A stretch of DNA of 64,000 bases from Oscillospiraceae bacterium. Lineage in GTDB: Bacteria > Bacillota > Clostridia > Oscillospirales > Ruminococcaceae. The notes under the pieces were generated by a model. That model did not search any database and had not been told where the DNA came from. It saw nothing but the letters and a program-made list of their open reading frames with translations. The translations under genes and the position numbers were made by a program. This document shows, piece after piece, positions 18,395-26,551 of the stretch (its first letter is position 1; the number at the start of each line of letters is the position of its first letter). The DNA lies in assembly GCA_017518255.1 (NCBI GenBank), contig JAFWVK010000024.1, positions 1 through 64,000 of the forward strand, in the 5' to 3' direction.

Positions 18395-19771
18395 ATGACA
18401 GAAAGAGATAAGGAAAAAAAGCGCAGAAACCGAATGCCCTTTATTCTGGTTACATACGGCATTGTACTTTATATGGCATTGCAGAATTTTACCTCCGTAA
18501 AAAATGTGTTTCTCTGGTTTATGACAATCTTTGAACCGGTTGCTTACGGAGTCTGTATTGCTTTTATTATCAATCTTTTTATGAATATCTTCCGCAATAA
18601 GATATTCAAATCTATGGGTAATTCTCCGCACAAATGGGAGCGCAGGCTGTGTCCTGTTCTGTCGGCAATCTGTACCGGACTGGTTTTCACCATCATCATT
18701 ACGATGATTATTTTCATCATCATTCCGCAGATTTACGCAGCGCTCAATACCCTGATCGAAAAAATGCCGAGCAGTCAGGAACAGCTTATGGCACTCGTTG
18801 AGAAGAAGCTGACACAGTGGAACGCTCCGGAATTCATAATGAAAAAGGTCCGCGAATTCGATATGGACTGGGATACCGCACTGAAATGGGTTTCCGATTT
18901 CATGGAAGGCAATGTCAAAACCGTGCTCGGCACCGCATTCAGCGCAACTGCATCCGTCCTCTCCACAGCTACAAACCTGATTCTCGGTCTGATTATCGCA
19001 ATCTACCTTCTGGTTCAGAAAAAACGCGTAATCTATGTCTGGCACAAAATACTGGAGCTGTTTGTCCCCAAACAGTACCTCCCCCAAACCAGAAGAATTC
19101 TGCACCTGACCAAACAGTCCTTCTCCAATTTCCTGACCGGACAGTTTATCGAAGCAGCCATTCTCGGAACACTCTGCGGGGTCGGACTGGCAATTTTCAA
19201 GTTCCCGTTTGCCGCAACAATCGGAATTCTGGTCGGTATTACTGCCCTGCTGCCGATTATCGGCGCATGGATCGGCGGCGGTGTCGGCGCTCTGCTGGTC
19301 TGGGTGGAAGCTCCGGAAAAAGCTTTTTGGTTTATCGTATTCATCTTTGTTCTCCAGCAGTTTGACAATCAGCTGATTTATCCGAAGGTTGTCGGAGATA
19401 CCATCGGTCTGCCGGGACTGCTTGTTCTGATTGCTGTCATCATCGGCGGCGGACTGGGCGGCGTCATCGGTATTATCGTAGCCGTTCCGATTTTTGCCAT
19501 TATTTACTCGCTGCTGAAGGATGCAATTGACCGCCTGCCGGAAGATCACTCAGACGAATCACCGGATGACGGCATCTCACCCCCGCCCGGACAACAGGAC
19601 GAACAGGAAACAACAGAATCTGCTGCAGAAGCTGCTCCGGAACCGGTTTCCGACAGCATAACCGATGCGCTTCCGGAAACTGTACCCGCAATTGCGGCTG
19701 CTCCGGTTCAGGTACCGAAGCAGACTCCCGTTCAACCGCGGAAAAAGCGCGGCGGCCGCAGAAAACACTGA
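18395..19771 (+). CDS. AI-2E/UPF0118 family transporter
   Basis: A 458-aa integral membrane protein of the PerM/YdiK/YtvI family with about eight membrane segments and the conserved region ALLPIIGAWIGG before the last helices. Members export small molecules or ions; naming AI-2 as the cargo would be unsafe. The C-terminal 85 residues are an extra hydrophilic Pro/Glu/Ala tail ending in RKKRGGRRKH. Probably cotranscribed with ppk1. Confidence 0.85.
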   Translation: MTERDKEKKRRNRMPFILVTYGIVLYMALQNFTSVKNVFLWFMTIFEPVAYGVCIAFIINLFMNIFRNKIFKSMGNSPHKWERRLCPVLSAICTGLVFTIIITMIIFIIIPQIYAALNTLIEKMPSSQEQLMALVEKKLTQWNAPEFIMKKVREFDMDWDTALKWVSDFMEGNVKTVLGTAFSATASVLSTATNLILGLIIAIYLLVQKKRVIYVWHKILELFVPKQYLPQTRRILHLTKQSFSNFLTGQFIEAAILGTLCGVGLAIFKFPFAATIGILVGITALLPIIGAWIGGGVGALLVWVEAPEKAFWFIVFIFVLQQFDNQLIYPKVVGDTIGLPGLLVLIAVIIGGGLGGVIGIIVAVPIFAIIYSLLKDAIDRLPEDHSDESPDDGISPPPGQQDEQETTESAAEAAPEPVSDSITDALPETVPAIAAAPVQVPKQTPVQPRKKRGGRRKH

Positions 19772-19776
19772 AACCA

Positions 19777-19820
19777 ATCCCCGCAGAATGATTCTGTCAT
19801 CCTGCGGGGATTATTATTTT
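19777..19820. terminator. bidirectional terminator between convergent genes
   Basis: AATCCCCGCAG (19777-19787) pairs with CTGCGGGGATT (19802-19812), with an A tract or T tract on either side. It serves the AI-2E family gene and the convergent CNNM gene. The same stem recurs at 30000-30034. Confidence 0.75.
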
Positions 19821-19847
19821 ATCCAATCTGAGAGCAGCGCTTCCTGC

Positions 19848-21086
19848 TCAATCGCTTTCCGCACTGTCTGTTTTCAGCTCCAGAAGAATCCGCTCGACAC
19901 GCTGCTCCTGCATCTCCGTCACGGTCATACGGAACCAGCTTCCGCTGACGGTTTCCCCGACCGATGCAATATGCCCTGCAAGCTCGGTAAACCAGCCGCC
20001 GACCGACGCACACTCTGTTATGATGCTGTCGTCCGGAAGCTCCAGCGAATCCCGTAAATCGGAAACCGAGTATTCGCCGGAAACTTCATAGCGGTTTTCT
20101 CCGAGCTTGGAAAGCATCGGGATTACCTCATCTGCTTCATCGTATATCTCACCGACAAGTTCTTCGATGATATCTTCCAGCGTGACAATGCCCTTTGTCC
20201 CGCCATACTGATCCATAATCACAGCAATATGCGACTTCGAACGCTGCATCTGCCGCATGGCTTCGCTGATCCGTGCAAATTCCGGCAGGCGGAGAATATT
20301 TTTGATAATCGGCTGAATACTGGTTCCGTTCTGAGCCAGCAGACTGAAAAAGTCTTTTTCTGTAATAAAACCGATGATATCATCCATGTCCTCATCGAAA
20401 ACCGGCAACCGGGAATAACGCTCGGAAAGGAAAATCGTCCGGACCTCGTCAATCGGAGTATCCTTTGCGATTGCAGTCACATTGACACGGGGAACCAGAA
20501 TATCTGTAACCGGTATCTCGTCAAATTCCAGAGCGGAGCGAACCAGATCGCTCTCCTGTTCCTCCAGAACGCCCTCCTCTTCAATCTGCTCCACAATCAC
20601 CTTCAGTTCATCTTCCGTCACCGAAGGCTCTTCATCCTTATTCTGCGCAAGAACAGAAAGACGATTCAGCAGCAGAATCAACGGTTTCAGAATCCAGATC
20701 AATGCAGAAAGCGGTGATGTAAAAAACAGTGCAAGCTTCTCGGCATGAGATTTGGCATAGGATTTCGGAAGGATTTCTCCGAAAATCAGAACCAGTACGG
20801 TCATCGCGGCAGTGGAAATTCCGACACCGCCCTTACCGAACCAGCGCGTAAACAGAATCGTGCCGAGAGAAGCAGAGAGAATGTTGACCAGATTGTTTCC
20901 GATCAGAATCGCGGTCAGTGCCTGATCGAACGCTTCTGCAATTTCCAGCGTGCGGGCAGCCTTCCGGTCGCCCTGTACGGCAGCTGCTTTCAGGCGGATT
21001 TTATTCACACAGGAAAAAGCCGTTTCACAGGCTGAAAACATGGAAGAAAAACAAAGCAATCCGAGGATTGCAACAGCGTAAATCAT
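19848..21086 (-). CDS. CNNM/CorC (HlyC) family membrane protein with CBS domains
   Basis: A 412-aa protein with a DUF21/CNNM membrane domain (about 1-140, four hydrophobic segments), two CBS domains (about 180-310, with VTDILVPRV and GGTKGIVTLEDIIEELVGE) and a C-terminal CorC_HlyC domain (about 325-405). The family is linked to Mg2+ or Co2+ efflux or homeostasis; the 'hemolysin' name is historical. ATG 21086 follows AGAAAGGA. It has its own promoter and is monocistronic. Confidence 0.9.
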   Translation of the reverse strand: MIYAVAILGLLCFSSMFSACETAFSCVNKIRLKAAAVQGDRKAARTLEIAEAFDQALTAILIGNNLVNILSASLGTILFTRWFGKGGVGISTAAMTVLVLIFGEILPKSYAKSHAEKLALFFTSPLSALIWILKPLILLLNRLSVLAQNKDEEPSVTEDELKVIVEQIEEEGVLEEQESDLVRSALEFDEIPVTDILVPRVNVTAIAKDTPIDEVRTIFLSERYSRLPVFDEDMDDIIGFITEKDFFSLLAQNGTSIQPIIKNILRLPEFARISEAMRQMQRSKSHIAVIMDQYGGTKGIVTLEDIIEELVGEIYDEADEVIPMLSKLGENRYEVSGEYSVSDLRDSLELPDDSIITECASVGGWFTELAGHIASVGETVSGSWFRMTVTEMQEQRVERILLELKTDSAESD

Positions 21087-21136
21087 ATGATTCCTTTCTG
21101 ATAAATGTGTAGAGCAGGTATTTCTTTATCATCCAT

Positions 21137-21165
21137 ATTATAACGGATTTCATAACAAAAAGCAA
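21137..21165 (-). promoter_or_regulatory. promoter of the CNNM/CorC gene
   Basis: On the minus strand TTGCTT (21160-21165) and TATAAT (21137-21142) are 17 bp apart, giving a leader of about 45 bases. Confidence 0.7.
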
Positions 21166-21277
21166 GAGCCGGCGCGGCGGATTGCCATTGTTCACAAATG
21201 GAGACAGAATGATCTCTTTTTTATGGATTATCTGAACGGAAAACGGGCGTTTTTGCTCCGGAAACCGTTCCGTTTCA

Positions 21278-21306
21278 TTGACAAAAACGGAAAAATGTGC
21301 TAAAAT
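21278..21306 (+). promoter_or_regulatory. promoter of the ABC transporter pair
   Basis: A perfect TTGACA (21278-21283), a 17-bp spacer and an extended -10 TGC-TAAAAT (-10 hexamer at 21301-21306). Confidence 0.8.
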
Positions 21307-21378
21307 GGCAGTGCGATGCTGTCCGCATACCGTTGAAATGCCGGAACAGCAAATCTGACGAAAGGACTCGGACAAAGC

Positions 21379-22575
21379 ATGAATACAATTCCTGAATCCG
21401 GAGAAGGAACAGATTTCTCCGAACCGGTTACTGCACAAAATCCGCTGACGGATTCATCGCAGCAGTCTCCGAATTACCCAAACCAGCAGACTTCTGCGGG
21501 CTTCCCGAATCAGCAGCAGTCTCCGAATTACGCAAACCAGCAGGCTTCTGCGGGCTATCCGTATCCGCAGCAGTCTCCGAATTACCCAAACCAGCAGGCT
21601 TCTGCGGGCTACCCGTATCCGCAGCAGTCTCCGAATTACCCAAACCAGCAGGCTACTGCGGGCTACCCATATCCGCAGCAGTCTCCGAATTACCCAAACC
21701 AGCAGGCTACTGCGGGCTACCCGTATCCGCAGCAATACCCCGGTTACGCAAATCAGCAGATGCCAGCAGGCTATCCGCAATTCGGAATGGGCGGATACGC
21801 TTACCCGCCGCAGAATCCGGTCGAACTGGATCCGCGGTATCAGAAATTCCGTACCAGCACTTTGCAGCCCGGACAGCGTGAACTGGTCAGATGCTCGGAT
21901 GTATCGAAAGTTTACGGAACCATGCAGGCAATCAGCCCGCTGAACCTCGTCATCGGAAACGGAAAGGTCATCGGACTGCTCGGACCGAACGGCAGCGGAA
22001 AGACCACGCTGATTAAGCTGATCTGCGGTCTGCTTACCCCGACAACCGGCTCGATTACGGTCAACGGCATCCCGATCGGCGCTGAGACGAAGGCTATGGT
22101 CTCTTATCTGCCTGACCGCACCTATATCCCGGATTGGATGAAAATTAAGCAGATTCTTGATTATTTCAGCGATTTCTATGCTGATTTCCGCCGTCCGCTG
22201 GCAGAATCCATGCTCGCTAATCTCCGGATCAACCCGGAATCCGTAATGAAAACTCTTTCAAAAGGCACACAGGAAAAGGTTCAGCTGATTCTGGTTATGA
22301 GCCGCAATGCCAGCCTGTATCTGCTCGACGAGCCGATTGCCGGTGTAGACCCGGTTGCAAGAGATTATATTCTCAACACGATTATCAGTACGCATAATCC
22401 CGACTCCAGTGTTGTCATCTCAACCCACCTGATTAACGATATTGAGCCGGCACTCAATGAAGTCATTATGATTAAATACGGCACGCTTGCAATTCAGGGA
22501 GATGCCCAGGAGCTCCGCAATACCTTCGGCAAATCCCTCAACGATATCTTCAAGGAGGTGTTTGCAGGATGCTAG
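21379..22575 (+). CDS. ABC transporter ATPase with Pro/Gln/Tyr repeat N-terminus
   Basis: A 398-aa ATPase. The first 150 residues are a low-complexity tail of five 18-residue repeats (SPNYPNQQASAGYPYPQQ type, residues 30-119) plus a degenerate sixth. The ABC domain follows: Walker A GPNGSGKTT (about 200-208), a weak signature SKGTQEK in place of LSGGQ, and Walker B LYLLDEPIAGVD. This domain resembles ATPases of YtrB/EcsA or bacitracin-type exporters. It overlaps the permease gene by 7 bases. ATG 21379 is 12 bases after AAAGGA. The tail has no known function; it may form a tether or phase-separating segment. Confidence 0.85.
   Translation: MNTIPESGEGTDFSEPVTAQNPLTDSSQQSPNYPNQQTSAGFPNQQQSPNYANQQASAGYPYPQQSPNYPNQQASAGYPYPQQSPNYPNQQATAGYPYPQQSPNYPNQQATAGYPYPQQYPGYANQQMPAGYPQFGMGGYAYPPQNPVELDPRYQKFRTSTLQPGQRELVRCSDVSKVYGTMQAISPLNLVIGNGKVIGLLGPNGSGKTTLIKLICGLLTPTTGSITVNGIPIGAETKAMVSYLPDRTYIPDWMKIKQILDYFSDFYADFRRPLAESMLANLRINPESVMKTLSKGTQEKVQLILVMSRNASLYLLDEPIAGVDPVARDYILNTIISTHNPDSSVVISTHLINDIEPALNEVIMIKYGTLAIQGDAQELRNTFGKSLNDIFKEVFAGC
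21466..21735 (+). repeat. five tandem 54-bp in-frame repeats
   Basis: Units begin at 21466, 21520, 21574, 21628 and 21682, each encoding 18 residues of the form SPNYxNQQxxAGYPYPQQ; a partial, diverged sixth follows. Units three to five are nearly identical in DNA, implying recent expansion or homogenisation. Confidence 0.9.
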
Positions 22576-23315
22576 GAAAACTGATAAAACACGAATTCAT
22601 CTATCTGATAAAGGATTTTACGCGAACTTATATCATTTACGGTGCGGTTGTCCTGATTCTGAAGTTGCTGCTCAGCATAGCCATTCACGATAATGATCCC
22701 GGAACGGCGCTTACTACACTGCTTATCATCTTTCTGATTATATACTACATATTTACACTGATACTGGCTCTGCTGACCATTTCACACAATTCCCGCCGGT
22801 TCAAGAAAAACATGTTCAGTCATGAAGGCTATCTGACCAACACGCTTCCTGTTACGCCGACACAGCATATCATTGCAAAAGTGATCGTCGGCGCCGTAAA
22901 TTATATCTTGAGCTTTTTTGTTATTTTTATCGGCATTGAGGTTCTGCTTTCCGGAATCGGTATCGAAAAATATTTATCTCGATGGCTGTCGGAATATCTG
23001 GATTATCTGGATGATATCGGAATCCTGTTCCCGATGTTCCTCCAGCTTGCAACCGGATATCTTGCATTCCTGCTCTTCTGCTACCTGATTTCTTCGGTCA
23101 GCTCCATGATCGGCGGAAGCAAGGGGCTCGCTGCACTGCTTGCAATCGGTATCATCATTGCATATATCTTTATTATCACGGTCATGTCGGTTCAGCTCGA
23201 AGATTCCACCGAATCAGCAAAAATGTATGTGTTCTCCCTGTTCCATGCAATTCTGGCTGCAATCGAATTCGGAACGGTTATCTACATCATCAAAAACAAA
23301 CTGAATCTGCAATAA
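22569..23315 (+). CDS. ABC transporter permease
   Basis: A 248-aa membrane protein with about six hydrophobic segments, the typical partner of a single-domain ABC ATPase in ABC-2 type exporters. Its start overlaps the ATPase gene by 7 bases, so the two are translationally coupled. The segment HEGYLTNTLPVTP after TM2 is like that of other Clostridia permeases of this type. Substrate unknown. A strong terminator follows immediately. Confidence 0.82.
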   Translation: MLGKLIKHEFIYLIKDFTRTYIIYGAVVLILKLLLSIAIHDNDPGTALTTLLIIFLIIYYIFTLILALLTISHNSRRFKKNMFSHEGYLTNTLPVTPTQHIIAKVIVGAVNYILSFFVIFIGIEVLLSGIGIEKYLSRWLSEYLDYLDDIGILFPMFLQLATGYLAFLLFCYLISSVSSMIGGSKGLAALLAIGIIIAYIFIITVMSVQLEDSTESAKMYVFSLFHAILAAIEFGTVIYIIKNKLNLQ

Positions 23316-23316
23316 C

Positions 23317-23357
23317 AAAAAAATTTGCCGGACCTCCCTCGGTTCGGCAAATTTTTT
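23317..23357 (+). terminator. terminator of the ABC transporter operon
   Basis: AAATTTGCCGGACC pairs with GGTTCGGCAAATTT across a short loop and ends in a T tract, two bases after the permease stop. Confidence 0.85.
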
Positions 23358-23430
23358 ATGTTTCGTATGCTATACTGTCATTGTCAGATCGACATTGTGT
23401 TCTCCTAACACCCCATCATTTTATTTGAAA

Positions 23431-23459
23431 CGCCCCGCAGCATACCCGGCTGCGAGGCG
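23431..23459 (-). terminator. terminator of the glycosyltransferase operon
   Basis: CGCCCCGCAGC pairs with GCTGCGAGGCG (one mismatch). On the minus strand it lies seven bases after the stop of the 163-aa gene and is followed by TTTCAAAT, a weak U tract. Confidence 0.55.
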
Positions 23460-23465
23460 TATTTC

Positions 23466-23957
23466 TTATTTCTTTCCGGCAAGGTATTCCGCCTTGACCT
23501 GATGGTGCTGTACCGTGATATTGAAAATCGAGAAAACCAGCGTAAGAATACCGGCAATCAGAACCGACATTTCAAAAAGTCTGTTTTCGATCGGGTTCCT
23601 GTTGTTACTGGAAAGCGAACGGAAAACCGGAACCGCCATGGCAACGGCGGCAGCAGATGCCGCCAGCGCGAGAATCCGCAGTGATTTCTGCATTACGGAG
23701 ATGATTTTCTCGGTTTTTGTATCATGCTTCTGATACAGACTGCCGCGCAGGAATACGATTCCCGCACAGATCAGCGTAATACCTGCATAAATCAGTTCAA
23801 ACTTCTGTGATACCTTATCGGTCAGAAAGCACATTGCCGGATTAAAAATATTGATCACGTAAAGTGTCAGCATAATCCAGGAAAATGCCATCAGCAGATG
23901 CGGGAAGAACGAAAGAAAAGCGCCCCCCGCTCTGCGGAGAAATGAGTCTTCCTTCAT
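23466..23957 (-). CDS. four-TM membrane protein of unknown function
   Basis: A 163-aa protein with four hydrophobic helices (about 14-36, 52-70, 90-110, 127-147) and short polar ends. No family is recognised. Its start codon overlaps the stop of the phosphodiester glycosidase gene by one base (TGATG), so the two are translationally coupled; it is the last gene of the operon. The context suggests a membrane accessory role in surface glycan handling, but nothing in the sequence shows a catalytic site. Confidence 0.8.
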   Translation of the reverse strand: MKEDSFLRRAGGAFLSFFPHLLMAFSWIMLTLYVINIFNPAMCFLTDKVSQKFELIYAGITLICAGIVFLRGSLYQKHDTKTEKIISVMQKSLRILALAASAAAVAMAVPVFRSLSSNNRNPIENRLFEMSVLIAGILTLVFSIFNITVQHHQVKAEYLAGKK

Positions 23958-25198
23958 CAGTTCGCCTCCCCGATATAGAAAATATCCGACTGACCGCGCA
24001 CACTCGTCGGTTTTCCGTTATAGCCGTCCGGCAAATTTACAAAGTTGCCCATGAAAACGAGCTGACTGGTCTTTCCGCCGTCCAGACCGAAGGCATTATA
24101 GCAGCCGATTGAACGCATGAACTGTGCAAATTCATCCGCAGTCACGCCGGCGGAACCGCCCATATCTCTGCCGTCTACAGCAACAAAGCAATAGTGACCC
24201 GGCTCATAGTATCCGAAGCCGGAGCGGGGCTCCTTTCCGGTGAGATGTTTTGCAGTAAATCCGCTCTGGACAGCACCGTTCCGGACAAGTGCCGGACCGA
24301 ATGCAAACGAATGCTTGATTCCGCGGTCAAATGCAGAATACACATTAAATTCGTCTTTAGAGAATATCTCCACAACACCGTCTGTGTAGAGCGCCGCGAC
24401 ATCGCCCCACGGCTCGGTACGCCACGGATACCCGTCGCGGATCACATAGCCGTACTGTCTGCCGCCCATGAAGTCGCCGTTAATGGCAAGAACTGCGTTT
24501 GTGCGCTCACACATTTTCACGATATTTTCCTGCAATCCGGTCACAAGACCGTTTGCATAGGTATTCGGATCACCGTCCTGTGCAAACGCATATTTGAAGC
24601 AGTCGGTGGAACGCAGATAAATGTCTGCAATATGACATTTGCTGCCCGCATAATTCTGCTCGGTGATATTGATGTAAATATTATGACTGCGGTAAGAGGT
24701 CGCTGTCGTCTCGACTTCGTTACCGAGCGAGAACAGTGTCGGCCATTTCGCGCCGAAGCCGGAGCGGTCATACTGCGGACCGGTTGTTGTCGTGGTCGTC
24801 GTCGTCGTTTTCTTGGTATCCGTTGTCGGGGAAGTCTGATTTCCGGAGGACGGAGACTGCGTATTGCCGCCGGACGAAGCTTCCGTTCCGTTTCCGGTTC
24901 CGGCAGTTGTAGTGCTCCCGGTGGAATCGGCAGCAGAGGTTGTGGTTTCCGTATTCCCGGTTGTCTGCTCCGTGCCGGATTCAGGCTCAGTCGTAGTACC
25001 TGTTACTTCCTCAATCGGGATCGTATTATCTCCCTGAGAATTCTGATTCAGATGCTCAATATATTCCAGCAGATTTTCATCGGGCTTGGTAACCCTTTTT
25101 CTGACATGATGGAAATATGCGAATGACAGGAGAGAACCTGCAAGCAATGCTGCATCCAGCGGAATCAGCAATGCAAGCGGAATCGGTTTATGCGCCAT
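23957..25198 (-). CDS. membrane-anchored phosphodiester glycosidase (NAGPA family)
   Basis: A 413-aa protein with an N-terminal membrane anchor (about 6-28), a Ser/Thr/Gly-rich linker (about 62-145) and a C-terminal phosphodiester glycosidase domain (about 190-410) related to the GlcNAc-1-phosphodiester uncovering enzyme. Conserved features include AINGDFMGG, FVAVDGRDMGGSAGVT and AFGLDGGKTSQLV. It would act outside the membrane on sugar-1-phosphate diesters such as wall polymers. It is encoded between a lipid-linked glycosyltransferase and a small membrane protein, 9 bases after the former. Confidence 0.87.
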   Translation of the reverse strand: MAHKPIPLALLIPLDAALLAGSLLSFAYFHHVRKRVTKPDENLLEYIEHLNQNSQGDNTIPIEEVTGTTTEPESGTEQTTGNTETTTSAADSTGSTTTAGTGNGTEASSGGNTQSPSSGNQTSPTTDTKKTTTTTTTTTGPQYDRSGFGAKWPTLFSLGNEVETTATSYRSHNIYINITEQNYAGSKCHIADIYLRSTDCFKYAFAQDGDPNTYANGLVTGLQENIVKMCERTNAVLAINGDFMGGRQYGYVIRDGYPWRTEPWGDVAALYTDGVVEIFSKDEFNVYSAFDRGIKHSFAFGPALVRNGAVQSGFTAKHLTGKEPRSGFGYYEPGHYCFVAVDGRDMGGSAGVTADEFAQFMRSIGCYNAFGLDGGKTSQLVFMGNFVNLPDGYNGKPTSVRGQSDIFYIGEAN

Positions 25199-25207
25199 AT
25201 CTGAGGA

Positions 25208-26323
25208 TTACTCCTTTCCTTTTTCGGTCTTTTCCTTGAACACCCATGCCTGCTGAACCCGGAAACTGATGAAGTAAAGGAACATATCCACAATCAGCTT
25301 AATGACAGTCACAATGCTCTGCTTTTCGCTGATCAGACGCGAGAACACCTCAACCAGTCCGATCGAAGCAAGCAGCTGGAATGCCCACAGAATATAATAT
25401 CTTGCCATGGTCACAGCGAGAGAGCCCTTGCTGTGGAACACAGCCTTGCGGTTGACGGAAAAATTGAAAACCGAACTGATTACACGCGCTGCACCGGCAG
25501 AAATCGCACGGCGTTTTCCGGGGCCGAATTTTCCCAGGGTTCCGCCGACACTTGCTCCCTTATTGAACAGGAACAGGAACAGCGTGAATAAGCCGATATC
25601 AATGATCCATGATGCAAGAGAACTGAGGAAAAACTTGATGATGATTCCGTATACGCGCAGAGAATCCTTGATCGGGTGGAAATGCGTCGTTGCATTGGAA
25701 TCAATATAAATGGTTCGGATTGTCTGCTCAACCAGAGGGATGCCTGCCTGCTTGCAGGTCAGCAGCATATTGGTCTCATACTCAAACCGCTCACCGGCAA
25801 TCTCCGTCATTTTCCGGATAATGGAACGGGGAAACACACGCAGACCCGTCTGTGTATCGCTGACCTTCAGGCCGCAGAAAAAGCGGAATACAAATGACGT
25901 ACACTTGTTTCCGAAGCGGCTTTTCGGGGGTACATTTTCCTGATTAAAGTCACGCACGCCGAGAATCAGGGAATCTTTTTTTTGCTGATACATCACATCC
26001 ACGCATGCTGTGATGTCATCCGGATGATGCTGATTGTCGCCGTCAATTGTGACGCAGCCGTCCGAATCCGGTCGGTTTTTGAGGAACCACTCAAAGGCGG
26101 TTTTCAGTGCTCTGCCCTTACCCTTGTTGACACCGTGATGCAGCACTTCGCAGCCCATTGCCGCGCCCTCTTCAAAATAATGCCGGTTTTCCGGTGCAGA
26201 GCCGTCATCGACAAGCAAAATATCGGTGAAACCTTTTTCTTTTACGCCGCGAATCACTTCGGGCAGCCGGTCATCCGGATCCAGCGACGGGATGACTACT
26301 AAAATTTTCTGATAATCCGACAT
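25208..26323 (-). CDS. GT2 glycosyltransferase fused to GtrA membrane domain
   Basis: A 371-aa fusion. The N-terminal GT-A domain (about 1-225) is of the DPM1/undecaprenyl-phosphate sugar transferase type, with IPSLDPDD, LVDDGS (37-42) and TIDGDNQHHP (92-101). The C-terminal GtrA domain (about 235-365) has four membrane helices and may flip the lipid-linked sugar. Together they would charge undecaprenyl phosphate with a hexose and present it outside for glycan decoration. ATG 26323 follows AAAGGACG; longer upstream frames lack a ribosome site. First gene of a three-gene operon. Confidence 0.88.
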   Translation of the reverse strand: MSDYQKILVVIPSLDPDDRLPEVIRGVKEKGFTDILLVDDGSAPENRHYFEEGAAMGCEVLHHGVNKGKGRALKTAFEWFLKNRPDSDGCVTIDGDNQHHPDDITACVDVMYQQKKDSLILGVRDFNQENVPPKSRFGNKCTSFVFRFFCGLKVSDTQTGLRVFPRSIIRKMTEIAGERFEYETNMLLTCKQAGIPLVEQTIRTIYIDSNATTHFHPIKDSLRVYGIIIKFFLSSLASWIIDIGLFTLFLFLFNKGASVGGTLGKFGPGKRRAISAGAARVISSVFNFSVNRKAVFHSKGSLAVTMARYYILWAFQLLASIGLVEVFSRLISEKQSIVTVIKLIVDMFLYFISFRVQQAWVFKEKTEKGKE

Positions 26324-26434
26324 TCGTTCTACGTCCTTTGTCTGAAATCGTGCGGCAAGCCGTACACGCATCCGGCTTTTCCGCTGAATGCGGATGCTGC
26401 CCCACACGCAAGGGTACACTCCGCACTATTTTAC

Positions 26435-26463
26435 ATTATATCATATCCGGCTGTAAAAAGCAA
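26435..26463 (-). promoter_or_regulatory. promoter of the glycosyltransferase operon
   Basis: On the minus strand TTGCTT (26458-26463) and TATAAT (26435-26440) are 17 bp apart, with a leader of about 105 bases. The two hexamers and spacing match the promoter of the CNNM/CorC gene. Confidence 0.7.
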
Positions 26464-26551
26464 TGGGTAAATCAGAAAAAATATCTTCCGGAAACTGCCC
26501 GGTTCTGGAAAAACTGTTTTTGCGCATAAACTGAACAGGGAGGCGGTGCGC

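Noticed and set aside
18293..19549. 418-codon minus frame opposite the AI-2E family transporter
   Set aside because: The plus-strand protein has clear membrane helices and family motifs. The antisense product is polar, low in hydrophobic pattern and without a start signal.
21466..21735. regular 54-bp repeats considered as a CRISPR array
   Set aside because: The units are contiguous, coding in frame, with no unique spacers and no cas genes.
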